DNA of 64,000 nucleotides from Fulvia fulva (lineage: Eukaryota > Ascomycota > Dothideomycetes > Mycosphaerellales > Mycosphaerellaceae). A program made the position numbers and the translations under genes. The stretch is from positions 2,108,001 to 2,172,000 of the forward strand of contig NC_063015.1 in assembly GCF_020509005.1 (NCBI RefSeq). The letters are read 5' to 3'. Under the pieces are notes generated by a model, which saw nothing but the letters and a program-made list of their open reading frames with translations, searched no databases and was not told the origin of the DNA. Shown here one piece after another: positions 1 to 13,000 of the stretch. Position 1 is the first letter of the stretch, and every line of letters begins with the position of its first letter.

Positions 1-1651
1 TTGTCTGCAACCCTGGAGTTGTCCCCCTCTTCCTGCTCTCCTCCTCCTTCTTTCTCTCCTCAATCCATCTCTCTGTTTCCCTAGTAAGAGAGAACTGCTC
101 CAGAAATCCTTGGTAGATGATCCACCTTGTAATTCTCTGGAGGTCTCCCTTATTGCTGATCATGGCTTAGAAGTTTCTGTTCCTTGCCCTTGCCCTCCAT
201 TCACCTCTCCCTGTACTCCATTCTTTGCAAACCAGAAGTCTATATTCGACATTCTGGGACAGGTAGCCGCATGGGCAACTCTTGTCTTCGATACCTGGGA
301 CTTTTCTCTGATGCAGGTATGCCCTGACTCCGATGTGTTCAGAGCGGATTTGTATTGCTATGCTTGCTTCTGACCTGGTCAGGTCTGAGTACAGTAGGTA
401 GTTGTGGCTACCAAACTGTTGGAGTGCCTTTGGGGTTCCTGGCCTCTATGGGGTTCTTGTCCATTCAGTCTTCCAGAGGAGTCCTGCCATCCTTTCAGCT
501 AGAGACTGTTGCTTCTTCCCTTGGCTGGCTGCTGATCCTCTCCCTTGAGCCCTTCTGTCCTGTTCCTGCTGGGCTAGGTGCAGCTGTTCTGTTAGTTCTT
601 TGAACTTCTGCAGGTCCTGCTGCTTCTGTGGGGCTGGATTGGGTCTTGCTTGTCTGTGCCTTCTTGTGCACTGGCTCCTGATTTTGTTGACTGCCTTCTG
701 GATTACTAGCTGGGCTGGGTATGCAGACGTCTTTCCTGCATACTGGTATCTCAACCCTTGAAGGTAGAGCTTGGCTGGTGGGGAGCCAGACTCCATTTCG
801 ACCACCCTTGTTAGAGTTGACTTGTATGCTCCAAGCACCTTTTTCAGACAGGAGGCTTGGGCTCTGCTGATGGGATCTGCAATTCTCTTTAGGACCTTGT
901 CTTGGGCTGACCAGATCTGGGCTCTATATAGCATGGCTGGCTTCACAATGGCCTTGTACATAACCTTTGCTTTCGCAAATGTGGCTCCCTATGTGGAGGC
1001 TGTAAGCCTGTCAATTGATTGCCTGTTGTTGTCTGCTCTTGCCTGTGCTTTCTTGACCTGTGGTCCCCAGCTGAGCTTTGGATCCAGCCATATTCCTAGC
1101 ACCCTTAATTCACTTGAGGGTTCTGTTGTGTGTCCCTGAATGGTGATTGGGGCTTGCATATTGTGTCTGTTTCTGGCTCTACTGAAGTGAATGAGTTGAT
1201 ACTTCTCTAGGGCAAATCTGGCTCCATGTTTCCTGGCCCATTCCTCACATTCCTTGTGTTTCTTCTGCAAGATTCTGCAGTTCTCTTCTGTGCTGTCTGA
1301 CCAGGCTAGGATGTTTGTGTCATCTACAAACCCTGAGGCTGATGTGTTTCTGGAGTTTAGCTTTGCTGGCAGGTCTGCCATAAAGAGGAGAAACAGGATT
1401 GGAGACATTGTTGATCCCTGTGGGATTCCTGTCTCTGTAGGCATGCTGTCAGATTTGTATCTGCCCAGTCTTAGTCTTGTGGTTCTGCCTCTGAGGAAGG
1501 ACTGGATGAACTGGACTGTCCAGTTGGGGATAGCCTTCTGTTTCAGGATGTGGATCAGCCTCTGGTGTGAGACATTGTCAAAGGCTCCTGATATGTCCAG
1601 TGACAAGGAAGGAATCGTATTTAGCAAGCTAGCTACGAGATAAGGTGACAA
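1..1651 (-). pseudogene. Tad-like LINE, C-terminal part of ORF2 (reverse transcriptase), partial
   Basis: The frame reads from 1651 leftward off the window edge. It opens at reverse transcriptase motif A (LSLDISGAFDN), continues through GIPQGSTMSPILF and the catalytic FVDD, then the thumb, and ends in the cysteine-rich tail typical of Tad/I-clade LINEs (CPCG, then VEYRLLVC where the expected His is Tyr). Three in-frame stops interrupt it: TAG at 989-991 (a Trp is expected in STWG), TAG at 446-448 and TAA at 167-169. All fit C-to-T or G-to-A changes of the RIP type. The endonuclease and N-terminal half are missing; the LINE ends abruptly near 1620-1651 against heavily mutated DNA, as in a 5'-truncated insertion or a rearranged end. 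The mutation load is far lower than in the neighbouring DNA, so it is probably a later arrival. It is related to LINE K at 55-60 kb. Confidence 0.88.
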
Positions 1652-2371
1652 GTCTTAACCGCGCTTTCCCACTCATCTAGCACCACCGTGTAGCCTCGTT
1701 TCGAGAGGTTAGCCCGGAGCAAAAGCTTCCCTCTACGCCCTCCCTCCCTGTTTGCTCCTTAAGCCAATATCCACCTCTATAGGCCTAAGCCCTTTAGTGC
1801 TCTCTATTGACCGACATACGCATCCGTCCTCTCGGGCTGTACAGATAGTGTTAGCCGTCGCTACTAGTATATACCACGCCCTAGGTTTTGACGCCCTTCG
1901 CGTTACCGCAGCCTATCTCTAGAAAGCGGCCGTCTATACCTCGAAGGTTTGCTCGGGGCACACACTACGCCGGGCAGCGTACTCCTTACGTTTCTACCTA
2001 CTAACTAATATGAAGTTCCTTATCACCCTGCCCTCGATCCTCCCCGATTATAGAACTAATCCACTTATATTATACGTCTTTTCCCCGTCCTAATAGCCGT
2101 CTTTTCCTTACTTAGGCTATCGTCTTTTCCTCGTCGTAATCTACTATATTAGACTAGGTGCGTTATGTAGCGGGATAGGCAGTGCCTTAGGCAAATCCCT
2201 CGTTCCTATACCGGGTACTTAATAGGCCCTTATAGGCTTTGTCGCGTGTCTACCTACCTACCGTATTACCCGCTAGTAAATACTAGATTGTTTCGTAGTC
2301 CGCTCGACGCCGTCGTATAGTCCGCTTAGTTATTGTTCTATAGTCCGCTCGTCTAATATTCGTCGCTCGGC
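1652..2371. other. Mutated DNA with no recognisable gene
   Basis: No coding region is recognised. The stretch is TpA-rich with stops in all frames, as in RIP-mutated repeats. Near 2290-2371 a short motif (TAGTCCGCT, with C/T variants) recurs about three times, and around 2065-2140 the motif CGTCTTTTCC recurs three times. They may be relics of subterminal repeats of an unidentified element. Confidence 0.5.
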
Positions 2372-2891
2372 TGTTAGGGCGAGAGCCTAGCCTATAAGAT
2401 ATAAGGGTGAAAGCGAGAATGTAGGTGCGAAGTATAGATACAAAAGGGTATAGTATAATTGCTATACAAAACAAAAGACGAAGGAAGTAAGAGAGGCCTA
2501 GGGAAGGCCAGATATTTATACGCGACCCTCGCGAGTACGTGTCCCCGTATCAATAGGGCTAACCCGTGCGAAGCCGCGCTTAGTAGCTTTGCTCAAAACC
2601 TTATTCTAACCTGCCCTACGTTCCGAGTCTTCTACGTGCTTCTTCTAGGGTCTAGCGTAGTCGCGGGTGCTCGCGGGAGTGCCGTGAGTCACATAGTCAC
2701 GAGCCGAAGTGAATCTATTAAGGTTTAGTAGAGGGGTGAATTTGGAGAGCTAGGTCCCGTAGTGAATATTACGGGGCATATAATTCTTAGCGCTTATATA
2801 CTAAGCTAGACTGTCACTTCTTGACGACTTCTGAGCACTCTAAGGCTCTTCTGTCCCTACCTTCTATACTCTCTATAGGGAGACTATAATA
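2372..2891 (-). repeat. 3' LTR of gypsy copy B
   Basis: A 520-bp terminal repeat with RIP-changed ends (TGTTAGGG at the left edge, TATAATA at the right). The poly-purine tract of the element appears in reverse as CCCCCCC at 2896-2902, four bases from the LTR. Confidence 0.93.
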
Positions 2892-5800
2892 GTAGCCCCC
2901 CCGAACAAAGCTAAGTTCCTACGAAGCCGTAGTAGTTCTATATATCGAGGATGTTCAGCTTTAGTACTAGGCCTAGGCCTGATGTTATAGTCGATACACT
3001 ATTAGTAAGCCCCGTCGAAGAGCTTAGATTCGAAGAGCCTACCGATGTTGACTTCTAGGCCGTCTACGCGGGCGTAGTATTCTTCGATTACTTAACGATT
3101 GAAGATGATATGTTAGATAGGTTCCTATAAGGTATCCTACTTAGGGCAACCTTGCTATTCGACTTTATACTTAATCGGCGGTAGTCCTTTAACGTCGTTA
3201 GGCTCTACGCGGATTCCCCGGATCTTACGGACGGCATAGTCGTCAGAAGGTAGGTTAATAGGCTCGTCGACTTCTACTTTATCGGGAGGACCTAGTATGT
3301 CTTAGTTTTGGTTCGGGAATAGGTCCTTAGCCGACGGCCGAAGGCGTACGGGATAGAAGACGTCGTGGATCTTTATGTTCGTAGGAAGAGCTAGACGGTA
3401 GGCGTATGAACTAATACGCTCGGTGATCTTAAAAGGACCTAGGTTCTTCTAGTTCAGCTTCTTAGAGGGGCGGTCTGTCTTAATGTTCTTAGAGTTAAGG
3501 TAGACTATATCGCCTACTTAGTAGTCGGGAGCTAGCTAGCGACGACGATTAGCTTGATCCTCGTAGATTACTTGTACGTACACCATCTCGTCGTGAACTT
3601 CTTTATAGATCTATAAGAGTATAGTAGCGAACTCGTCTACTACTTACTCGTTTACGTCTTCGGTAGGCGGGAGAGGTTCTTCTAGTTCTATGCCTATACG
3701 AGGGTGGTAACCTCTCGTAGTATAGAAGGGAGAGTAGCTAGTAGTCTCCGAGTCCTAGTTACGAGTAGCGAACTCTACCGTAGGGATATACTAAGGCCAA
3801 TCCTTCTAGTAGTAGTCGACGAAGTAACGAAGGACCTACTCGAGGATAGCGTTCGTAATTTCGGTCTAGCCGTCGGTCTGTAGCTAAAAACTGGTCGAGA
3901 GGTTATACTTAATGCCTAGGATAGCACACAGACGCTTCTAGAAGTACGAGATGAACTAGGTGCCTCTGTTAGAGGTGATACTATCCGGGAGGCCTTGAAA
4001 GCGCTAGACGAATTCGTAGAACAAGCGAGTAGTCTCCTTTACGGTCATACTCTAGTACGGGATTATATACCGGTCCTTAGAGTGACGGTCCACGATTACT
4101 AGAAGGGCCTTTGCTTTTACGCCGCTAAAGGTCTTGCCGTAAGGAAGATCGGTGATAAAGTCTATAGTAATGTACTTCTACGGACGATTAGGAGCCGGGA
4201 GAGGGTGTAAGAGACCGTAGGGACGGTGGCGGTTAGCTTTAGCTCTTCGGCAAGTAGCGTAGTTTAGTACGTAGCGGCGGACGTCCTTCTAGGAATACGG
4301 CTACTAGTAATACCTAGCGAGGAGCTTGTAGGTCTTAGCTACGCCTAGGTGACCCCTAGAGGCGGAGTCGTGGATAATTTAAAGAATCTCAGCTCGGATA
4401 TTAGAGCCTTCGGGCTGCGGTACGTAAAGCTTCTTACGGAAGTAGACGACACCTCCCTAGAGCTCGTACTCGGACAGCGAGAAGCCCGGGAATGTCCTCG
4501 CGCTAGATTCAAGGGCCTGAACTAACTCTTAGGCGTCTATGTCGGCATCGTACGCTATTCGTACTCGTGCTATAATGCCTTCGGGCTGCTCCTTATTATT
4601 AAACCCCTTAAAGTCTAATTCGGATAAGCCGTCGGTCGTTACTAAGCCCTCTTTATCGTCGTTCAAGTCCTTAGCGTCCGAGGCGTATTCTTTAGGCTCG
4701 GATTTATCGTCACTCTCGTTAAGGTAGGTAGGAGCGAGCACGAGAGTAGTAAAGGAAGCGGCGAGCGTAGGCTAGCCGTTCGATAGGTACTCTCGAAGCT
4801 CGGAAGAGAGGTTATGCTCTTTAATGACTTGTTGCCCTACGATTTGCCGGCCCCCTCTTCGATCAACTAGAGAGTTACTAGGGCGGCGGGTAAGGGCGTC
4901 GGCTATCGAGTTGGCCTTACCGGGCGTGTACGAGATCACGAAGTTGAACCGGGAGAGGAACTCGCTCTAGCGGGCCTAGCGACGATTAAGCAGCTTGCTC
5001 TTTATAAAGTAGACGAGGTTCTTATAGTCGGAGCTTACTTGGACGGGTATAGTAGAGCCTTCGAGCTCGGGGCGCTACTCTTCGAAAGCTTTGACGATGG
5101 CGAGAAGCTCCTTGTCGTAGATCTCGTAGTTATACTCCGTAGCGGTCATCTTCTTAGAGAGGAAGGCGACAGGTAACCAGGGGGATTCAGGCGAGCGGCG
5201 TTGTAGTAGGACACCGCCTACTACGCCGTCGGATGCGTCGGTCTCTACACGGGTCTCTAGTTCGAAATCGAAGTGCCGTAGAAGCGGGTTCTTAACAAAC
5301 TTCGCGTTGAGCAAGTCAAAAGCCTCCTAGCATTCGTCGGTCTAGGCGAACTTCTCACCCTTACGCGTGAGCTTCGTTAAAGGGCGTACTACGCCCGAAA
5401 ATGCGTAGATAAAGCGGCGGTAGAAGTTAGTAAAGCCTAGGAAACCCTAGACCTCTTTAACGTTCGTAGGAGCATCCTATTCGACGATAGCGTCGATCTT
5501 CTCTTAGTCTATCTTGATGCCGTCTACGGTAATGATCAAACTAAGGAACTTGACTTCGGTCTTCTTAAACTCGCACTTGTCGATGTCGAGCTACAAGCCG
5601 GCGTCTACGAGCTTCTGAAGGACCTTATAGACGTGCTCGCGGTGCTCCTCCTTGGTCTCGCTATAGACTAGGATGTCGTCGATGTAGGTAGTGCAGAACT
5701 GATCGAGGAACTCCTAAAGGATGTCGTTAATGAAGTTCTAGAAGGTACTAGGCCCGTTACAAACGCCGAAGGGCATAACGAGCGACTCGAACAGCCCGTA

Positions 5801-6954
5801 GCGAGTACGGAAGGCTATGAGATACTCGTGTCCTTCTGCCATTCGTAACTTATTGAACGTAGCGATGACATCGAGCTTAGTGAAGTACTTGGCCTTAGAG
5901 AGGCGCTCGAGCGTCTCCTAAATCAACGGTATTAGGTAGCGGTTCTTCTTTATAATAGCGTTTAAGCCTCGGTAGTCTACGTAGAAGCGTAGACCACCGC
6001 CGGGCTTCTTAACGAACATGACGGGACTACTAGCGCTAGAACGGCTCGCTCGAATAAACCCCTTCTTTAGGTTCTCTTCGAGGTATCTCTTAAGGACGAT
6101 AAGCTCTTCTCGGGACATAGAATATAACGGTCCGAACGGTGTCTCTGTACCTTCTTCTAGCTCAATCTTGTGGTCGTGAGGGCGATGAGGAGGTAGCTCG
6201 TCTGCGGCTTTAGCATCGAATACGTAGAGGATGTAGTGTGCCTAAGGAGGGACCTTCGTAGTAGGGTCGGTAGGTATACGCTTCTTGTCGAGCTTCTCGA
6301 GGGCGATGTCGATATCGCGGAGAGAGGCGGCGAAGACTTGAGCTTTAGGCTGCTTAGTAGTAGTAGTAAAGGCAGCGGCGTTCACCTAGAAGATCTTAGT
6401 ATACTCAGGACCGCGCTAAGGCGGCGGAGAAGGCGGAGGTGCCGGAGGAACTTCTAGAGGGAAGCTGATAGTAAGGGAAGTCTAGTCGATAATAGGTCGG
6501 TGTCGTCTGAACTAGGGGAGGCCGAGGATAAACTTCTGATGCGGTAGGGACGTAAGGAAGCTAGTGATCGACATACGCTTGCCTCCGAGGGTGATTAACG
6601 TGTATACAACATAAGTAATCTTACTAGTAGTAGTCTCCGTGCCGTTAAAGAGTTCAAGGGTGCGAGGGTACTTCAGTTCCTAGGGTTCGAGGTTGAGAGA
6701 GGTCGCGAGTTTATAGTCTATAAAAGACTCGCCTAGTGCGCCAGTGTCTATGAGAGTGAGATTGGAAGAAGAGAGTTTCTTTGAGCCGATATTTACATTC
6801 GTGACGAACGGTTTGTAAGCGTAGTCCTTGCCCGTCTCGTCGTACAGGTCTAGCTGTGCTATATTGATCCTCAACTTCTTTCCTCTCTTTACTTTCGGTA
6901 AACGTTATTCTTAGTCTTTATCGCGTCGATAAGGAAGACCTAGGCTTTTTCCTA
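2892..6954 (-). pseudogene. pro-pol remnant of gypsy copy B
   Basis: A dead pol region read on the minus strand. Recognisable pieces are a protease stretch with DTGALGESF (6680-6874), a reverse transcriptase stretch with [18 protein letters not shown] (5918-6118), RNase H with ETDASDGVVGG (5075-5314), the acidic linker (4529-4741), then integrase and chromodomain down to about 2950. Stops are frequent, mostly TAG from CAG or TGG. The TAG separating protease and reverse transcriptase in element A is also TAG here, at about 6392. Confidence 0.9.
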
Positions 6955-8100
6955 CTTAGCGGGAGTAGTAGGAGTAGGCTCGATAGCGCCGATAGCGCCG
7001 CGAACCGGGTTGCGGGCGTTACGGGTAGCGAGCTACGGACAGTTAGCTACGATGTGGCCTAGACCGCCGTAGTAGGTGTAGAGTCCGGCCTAGCGACGGC
7101 GAAGCTTCTCTTCGGGAGTAAGCTTACCGTTAACGAGGCCCTAGACTCGAGGGACGGCGGCACTAGCGCTAAGATCTATAGCGTTACCTATAGAGACGGG
7201 AGGGAGAGCCGTAGGAGCGGCGGCGCCTAGTAGAGTAGCGAAGTAGCTTCCGGGACTACGAGGCTAACGACCTTAAGAACGGGAAGCGAGGAGAGAGGCG
7301 GTATGTTTTATGTTAGAGTCGAGGCGCTAGTAGGTCTCGACGAGCTTACGGAAGCTTATAGTACCGACGTCCTTGTCCTCGAGGGCTCGAAGAAGCTCTA
7401 CTAACAAACCACGGCGGAGAGTGCTCTTCTTGGTCTCTTCGTTATAGCCGGTAAACCCGATATCGCGGTTAAAGGCCGCGAGGTACTCGGCGAAGCTCTT
7501 GTTCTTCTAGAGGAGGTTATAGATAGCGTTCTAGGCGGTGGCTCTACGGTCTAGATCACTAAAGGCAGTACGGAGGTCCTATATCAAGGTAAGGACGTCC
7601 GGGCAGCCGATAGTCTACGTAGCGTTGTCGATATAGTATTGTACCTAAGCCGCGGCGTCTCCCCGAAGGAGGGAGAAGACGTACGTGACTTTGTCCTTCT
7701 CTTGCGGAAAGTGGTCGGCATTAGCTAACAGCTTGATGGTGAGCTGTATCTCAAATGCCTTAAACTTGCTCTTATTACCGTCGAACTCGTCTAGGTCGTT
7801 AACCTTCTTAGAGAAGTACTAGCGGCGGTTGTCGTCGGCGTACGGGGCGAGGTTCTAGAAGGTGTTTATAATACCTTAAAGGTATGTTGCTTAGTTGTTT
7901 ACTTGCTCGACCTGCTAGGCGGTCTCGCGGAAAGAGGAGACGGTGCGGTTAATAAGAGCGTAGGCGGTGTCGGGGTTAGCGTTTGCCTAGGCACCGAAGG
8001 TAGCGGCGTTCGAGAAGGGGATATTAGTCCACTTACTAAAGTGGAATAGAGTGTCTTAGTTGTCGAGGTTGACACCTCTATCGGTAGCGTGGTCACCTAT
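6939..8100 (-). pseudogene. gag remnant of gypsy copy B
   Basis: Aligns with the gag of element A. The start codon is ATA (8098-8100) instead of ATG, and several Gln and Trp codons are stops. A short open stretch survives at the N-terminal end in another frame. The coding start lies 43 nt from the LTR edge, as in A. Confidence 0.85.
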
Positions 8101-8141
8101 AAGGATGACTCGAGTGGTTAACGGTTTGTTAGTCTTTTATA

Positions 8142-8662
8142 ATGTTAGGGCGAGAGCCTAGCCTATAAGATATAAGGGTGAAAGCGAGAATATAGGTACG
8201 AAGTGTAGATATAAAAGGGTATAGTATGATTGCTACACAAAACAAAAGACGAAGGAAGCAAGAGAGGCCTAGGGAAGGCTAGATATTTATACGCGACCCT
8301 CGCGAGTACGTGTCCCCGTATTAACAGGGCTAACCCGTACGAAGCCGCGCTTAGTAGCTTTACTCAAAACCTTATTCCAACCTACCCTACGTTCCGAGTC
8401 TTCCACGTGCTTCTTCTAGGGACTAGCGTAGTCGCGGGTGCTCGCGGGAGTGCCGTGAGTCACATAGTTACGAGCCGAAGTGAATCTGTTAAGGTTTAGT
8501 AGAGGGGTGAATTTGGAGGGCTAGGTCCCGTAGTAAATATTACGGGGCATATAATTCTTAGCGCTCATACACTAAGCTGGACTGTCACTTCTTGACGACT
8601 TCTAAGCACTCTAAGGCTCTTCTGTCCCCACCTTCTGTACTCTCTATAGGGAGACTATAACA
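8142..8662 (-). repeat. 5' LTR of gypsy copy B
   Basis: Same terminal repeat as 2372-2891, also RIP-mutated. The mutated primer site lies beside it at about 8131-8139 (GTCTTTTAT on the plus strand). Confidence 0.93.
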
Positions 8663-9178
8663 TCGGCCCGCTTAGTTTACGGTCTCCGGAGGTAAAAATT
8701 CTATACTTATACTAGAGGTGTCCTATCGAGCGTATAGGCTACGGTTCCGCGCCCTTCTTATACGTAGAAAGAAGAGGAACTCGCTCCCGACACGAGTATA
8801 CGCTCGTCGGATAGTTTTTATACCCGTTTTACTAGTAGTCCTCTATTCGCCGCGGCTTCGCCTACGTTACGCCCCCTTAACGCCTACGACGCTCTAGCGT
8901 AAGAATACTTAGCTCTCTCGTAGTAAGACGAGAGGTTCGTAGCTAATACTATATATATATAGGTAATTCTCGTCGTCGACCGGGACTATATAATAGAAAC
9001 TAAGGTTAGCCTCTTTCCGTCCGCGGGTTCTCTACTAAAGTAGGTCATCCTCGCCGCCTACTATTAATCGAAGGTCTAACTCTATTTAACGACGTTCGTA
9101 CTCGCGTTATAGGGTACGTTACGCTACGTCTCGCTACTACTATCTTCGTAGCCGGTCTTACTCCTATCGGGCGTACTT
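8663..9178. other. Mutated DNA, no gene recognised
   Basis: No open frame or family motif is recognised on either strand. Base composition is as in the flanking RIP-mutated repeats. The first five bases are the right target duplication of gypsy copy B. Confidence 0.5.
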
Positions 9179-9373
9179 AAATACGGATAAGGCGTAAGAT
9201 AGGGCGTAAATGTATTAATACCTTAGAATCGAATAAGTTCTATAAAGAAGAGAAGATAAGAATGTCGCGAAGCCGCGATAAAGTAAACGTCGAGGTTAGG
9301 GTCTAGGGTCCGGGCGCGCTAGCGTACTAGGCTACGTAATACTAAGTATAGTCTTACGAGGTGAACCGTAATA
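9179..9373. repeat. LTR-like repeat L1 (about 195 bp)
   Basis: Nearly identical to the sequence formed by 9704-9778 joined to 21683-21800, which was split when copia D inserted. The ends resemble a decayed inverted pair (AATACGG at one end, CCGTAATA at the other). The two copies are separated by only about 330 bp of non-coding DNA, so they may be LTRs of a very short non-autonomous element (TRIM-like) or two solo LTRs. No convincing flanking duplication was found. Confidence 0.6.
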
Positions 9374-9703
9374 TACTTAGCGATATCCGCTTAGCCTTAT
9401 ATCTATATTTACTCCTCTATCTTACGGAGTCGTTCTATACCCTATATATTATCAAATTCTAGGTCCTATACTAACTCGTCTTCTACCTCTTTCTACGCTA
9501 TACTAAGTGTTCCGTTCTTCTATTAAGCTTCTTAAAGGAACTACTTAGTAAGCGGGTTAAGGTTTAAGTTAGGGAGAAAAGATAATTCGTCTAGTCGGAG
9601 AGTCGCGTTAGTAGTTACTACTCGTCTTAGGCTATACGCGTACGCTCTACTATACGTATATCTAGATCGTACGGCTCGGCGATCTAAGGGCGGTAGAACT
9701 TAA

Positions 9704-9778
9704 TAATACGGATAAGGCGATATAGGGCGTAAACGTATAAATACCTTAGTATCGAATAAGTTCTATAAAGAAGAGAAG
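9704..9778. repeat. LTR-like repeat L2, left part
   Basis: First 75 bp of the second copy of the L1 repeat. It ends at the AGAAG duplication created by copia D and resumes at 21683. Confidence 0.65.
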
Positions 9779-10013
9779 TGTTGAACAGGTACGGGTAGAT
9801 AGTAGCGGAGTAGAGTAAGAGATCAATCTTTAACTAACTAATAGTACGAGTATATAGCAATATATTAGGAACCAATATATTGATTGTGTTAGATGTCTAT
9901 CTAAGCTAAAGGGGAGAGAAGGTATCTCCCTATAAGCTAAGTTATCGTGGATGCCTTAGGCTGCTAGATCACTTCCTAATTGTTAACTCCCTTTGAGATG
10001 CTACATCTTAACA
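9779..10013 (-). repeat. 3' LTR of copia D
   Basis: 235 bp with TGTTGAAC at the left edge and CTTAACA at the right. On the minus strand it follows a short purine-rich stretch (GTAGGAG). Confidence 0.92.
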
Positions 10014-13000
10014 CTCCTACTTATCTCGTATAGGAGGTTACAGTCTGCTCACTTCCTGTCAATAGTACTTAGACCTTTTTATAATAGGTTTAGCTAGCTT
10101 ATAAACCTCTAGAAGTATAGACTAGTCTTTAGTTTTATAAACCCGTCTACAACTATCTTAGAGGTTAGGGTGTACTTAATAGCAATAAGCCTCCTCTACT
10201 AAAGTTTCCTAATAGCGTTATAGGTAATGTCAATGTGCTTCGACTTGTTATAAATATGTACATCTTTTACTAGGGTGAGGGCAGCTTAATTGTCACCTCT
10301 TAATTAGACTAGTCTCAAATTTGATATAGTCTCCTAGTTTCTAGTGATTCTTAGTTAATAGGAACAGTCTCCTACTAACTCTAGACAATCCATTTCTCTT
10401 AGTAGTAAAGCTAGGAATTAGGACTGCTTCGTATATATATTTATAGCTATATATTCAGCCTCTATTGTGGATGTTACTACAGACTTTTGCTTCTTACTCA
10501 TCCAAAAACTGGTGCCCTATAGAGGAAGAAGATATACCTAAGGATTGAGACTCTGTCTGCTTTGTCTATTATAGAATCAGAATTACAGTATCTAATAAGG
10601 TGTCCTTTTCTAGACTTTAAGAACTGAAGTCCTAGATCAGGGTATAATCTAAGGTACCTAGTGATCTTCTTCAAAGCCTTTATATAGTAGGTGGATAGGT
10701 CACTCACAAATGAGCTCATCCTTCCTAGGGCAAAAGCAATGTCTAGCCTTATAATTGTTACTAGCTATATCTAAGTACTATTGATACTCTAGTACTCTGC
10801 CTTATCACACCTCTCATCTATATGGCTTGAAGGTTTGAGGGCCTTATAGCTGTCTATGGGTGAGTGTGTAGGTGCTGCCTTCTTATAGTTCATTTCTATC
10901 TTAGCTAGGCTGTCCCTAACAAAGTATCCTTAGTCAAGCTTTAGGATTCCTCTCTTCCTGTCCCTTATGACTCTTATGCTAAGGATCTTTTCAGGTTTAC
11001 CTAGATCCTTGATCTTGAAGATCTTGCTAAGTTCTCTTTTAAACTAAAGAACATCTATTAACTTTAGTATAGTAATTGGAATGTTATCTATATATATAAG
11101 GATTATGATCTCCCTCTTCTTATAGATAAGTAGGCATAGATCTACTTCTGACTATATAAATCCAATCTCTCTAAGCTTTGACATATAGAGTTGATTTCAA
11201 TCTCTAGCTACTTACTTAAGTCATTTTAAACACTATGTTTAGTGGAAGCTTAACTCCTAGTAGTGGTAACATAAAGATGTCTTTATAGAGGGTGCTTTCT
11301 ATAAATGTATTGTTCATATCCACTTAGTGAAGATGAAGATCCTTCTTATACATAATAGCTATAAACACCCTAAGGGTGTCCTGTCTTACTATAGGTGTAA
11401 ATGTCTCTATAAAGTCAACACCAAACTTCTGTAAGAAGCCCCTTATAACTAGTCTAGCCTTGAACTTTTCAATAGCTCTACTAATACTTCTCTTAATATT
11501 AAAGACCCATCTTAATGTAACTAGATTTGCTCCTTTTAGTAGAACAGAATTTTCCTAGGTGTTATTACTCTATAGAGCATCTAGTTCCTTTTGGATTGCT
11601 TCCTTCTAAAGATGTCCCTATTTCTTACTATTCACAGCATTCTTATAGGATTTTGGAATTAGGACCTCTTACTTATATATAATAGCTTCTATAGTTACTA
11701 TTAAGACCATTTCCTTAACTTCTTCTAGGAATTCGCTATCCTATAGTATTGAACTGTCTACTGATTGTATAGCTATAAAGAAAGCTTAGTGAAAAGTAGT
11801 AAGGTTCTCTAAGAGGTCTATTGCTTCTCCTACTTTAGTGGTTAGTTCGGGCTTAGGGACTATAGATTTTAGGGCTTTCTGTTTCATATCATAGCCCTTA
11901 ACATCATAGTCAGCCTTTCTCTTTCTAAGGGATGATTTAGGGACCGTCACTTATGACCTAGTAACGTCTATTTCCTAGGGATCTAGGGAGCTTCTCTTAA
12001 TTAGCTAATCGATTTTCTGAAATTCCCCTACGTTCTCCGGAGGTTAGGGAAGTTATACAAATAGCTTTCTCGGCTAAGCGACTTTAGGGCTCTTAATTAG
12101 CTGATCTATTTCGGGGGTACTCTAATAGACGCCTAAATAGTAGGTAGATTGTTCTAAGGATACGTTCTTCCTCGGCCTTCCTAAGGGCTTCCTAGCTAGT
12201 ACACTACTTAGTAGATTTAATGTTAGAACATTAAGACCTATATCACCTCTAGGCTAGTCCTTAAAGAAGTCTATATATATGTGTTGTTTAATAGCTCTTA
12301 TGTCTAGTTCCTAAAAGAGCTAGGCTTTAGCTATGTTTTTAATATACCTAATAAACACTGCTTCTTTACCCCTATTTATTAGCTTATTACTTCTTGCCTA
12401 TTAAGGTTAGGATCTTGTGTCTATATAGACAACAGCTTTGTATCCCTAAACTTTCAAATGGTTAATGGTCGGTTTGATACTATCAAAAGCCTTATCTAGT
12501 AAAACCTTGAACCTATCGTAATCTAGGCTATTTAGTAGTTTGTTCCTTATATAAGTTTAGGCCTCTAGTACTTTAGGCCAAAATTCAACCGGCATTTTAG
12601 CCTCTTTAAGCATTGCCCTTATAGAGTCCTCTAAGGTTTGTATTGACCTCTCAACTAGTCTATTCTATAGAGAGTTGTATACCTTAGTCGGCTCGAGCCT
12701 AATCCCTAAATCCTTCTCCTACTACTTTACTAATACAATAAGTTCTTTTACATTATTAAGTCTTACTGCTTTTAGCTACGCTAATGATTTCCTCTCTACT
12801 TTGATCTTCTAGTTCTAGAGAGCAACTGGAGCATCTTCTCTTTTCCTAAGAGGAAAGATCCACTTCTTCCTAGAGAAGTTGTTAACAATCTTAAGCTAGT
12901 ATTTGAATCCTAGTCTTAAGATTAGTAGTAGGCTATATATGTCAATAGATATAAGGGCAAGTCTTTTAGGTCTTCTCTCTATAACTTTGCCTTTGTACTT

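Larger units (their letters stand above)
2372..8662 (-). mobile_element. RIP-mutated Ty3/gypsy chromovirus, copy B (same family as A and C)
   Basis: This is a full-length copy of 6,291 bp, the same length as intact element A, in minus orientation. Its 520/521-bp LTRs lie at 2372-2891 and 8142-8662, and the flanks are a perfect 5-bp duplication, TCGGC (2367-2371 and 8663-8667). The interior aligns with element A from gag to the chromodomain, but CAG, CAA and TGG codons are widely turned into stops and the gag ATG is ATA. Runs of readable protein survive only where CpA/TpG is scarce. It shares many mutations, and a non-RIP Lys-to-Asn difference in the RNase H region, with copy C against A. Confidence 0.95.

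Noticed and set aside
2065..2371. A CRISPR-like or satellite array from the short recurring motifs
   Set aside because: Only about three imperfect copies with irregular spacing; CRISPR is not expected in a fungal genome.
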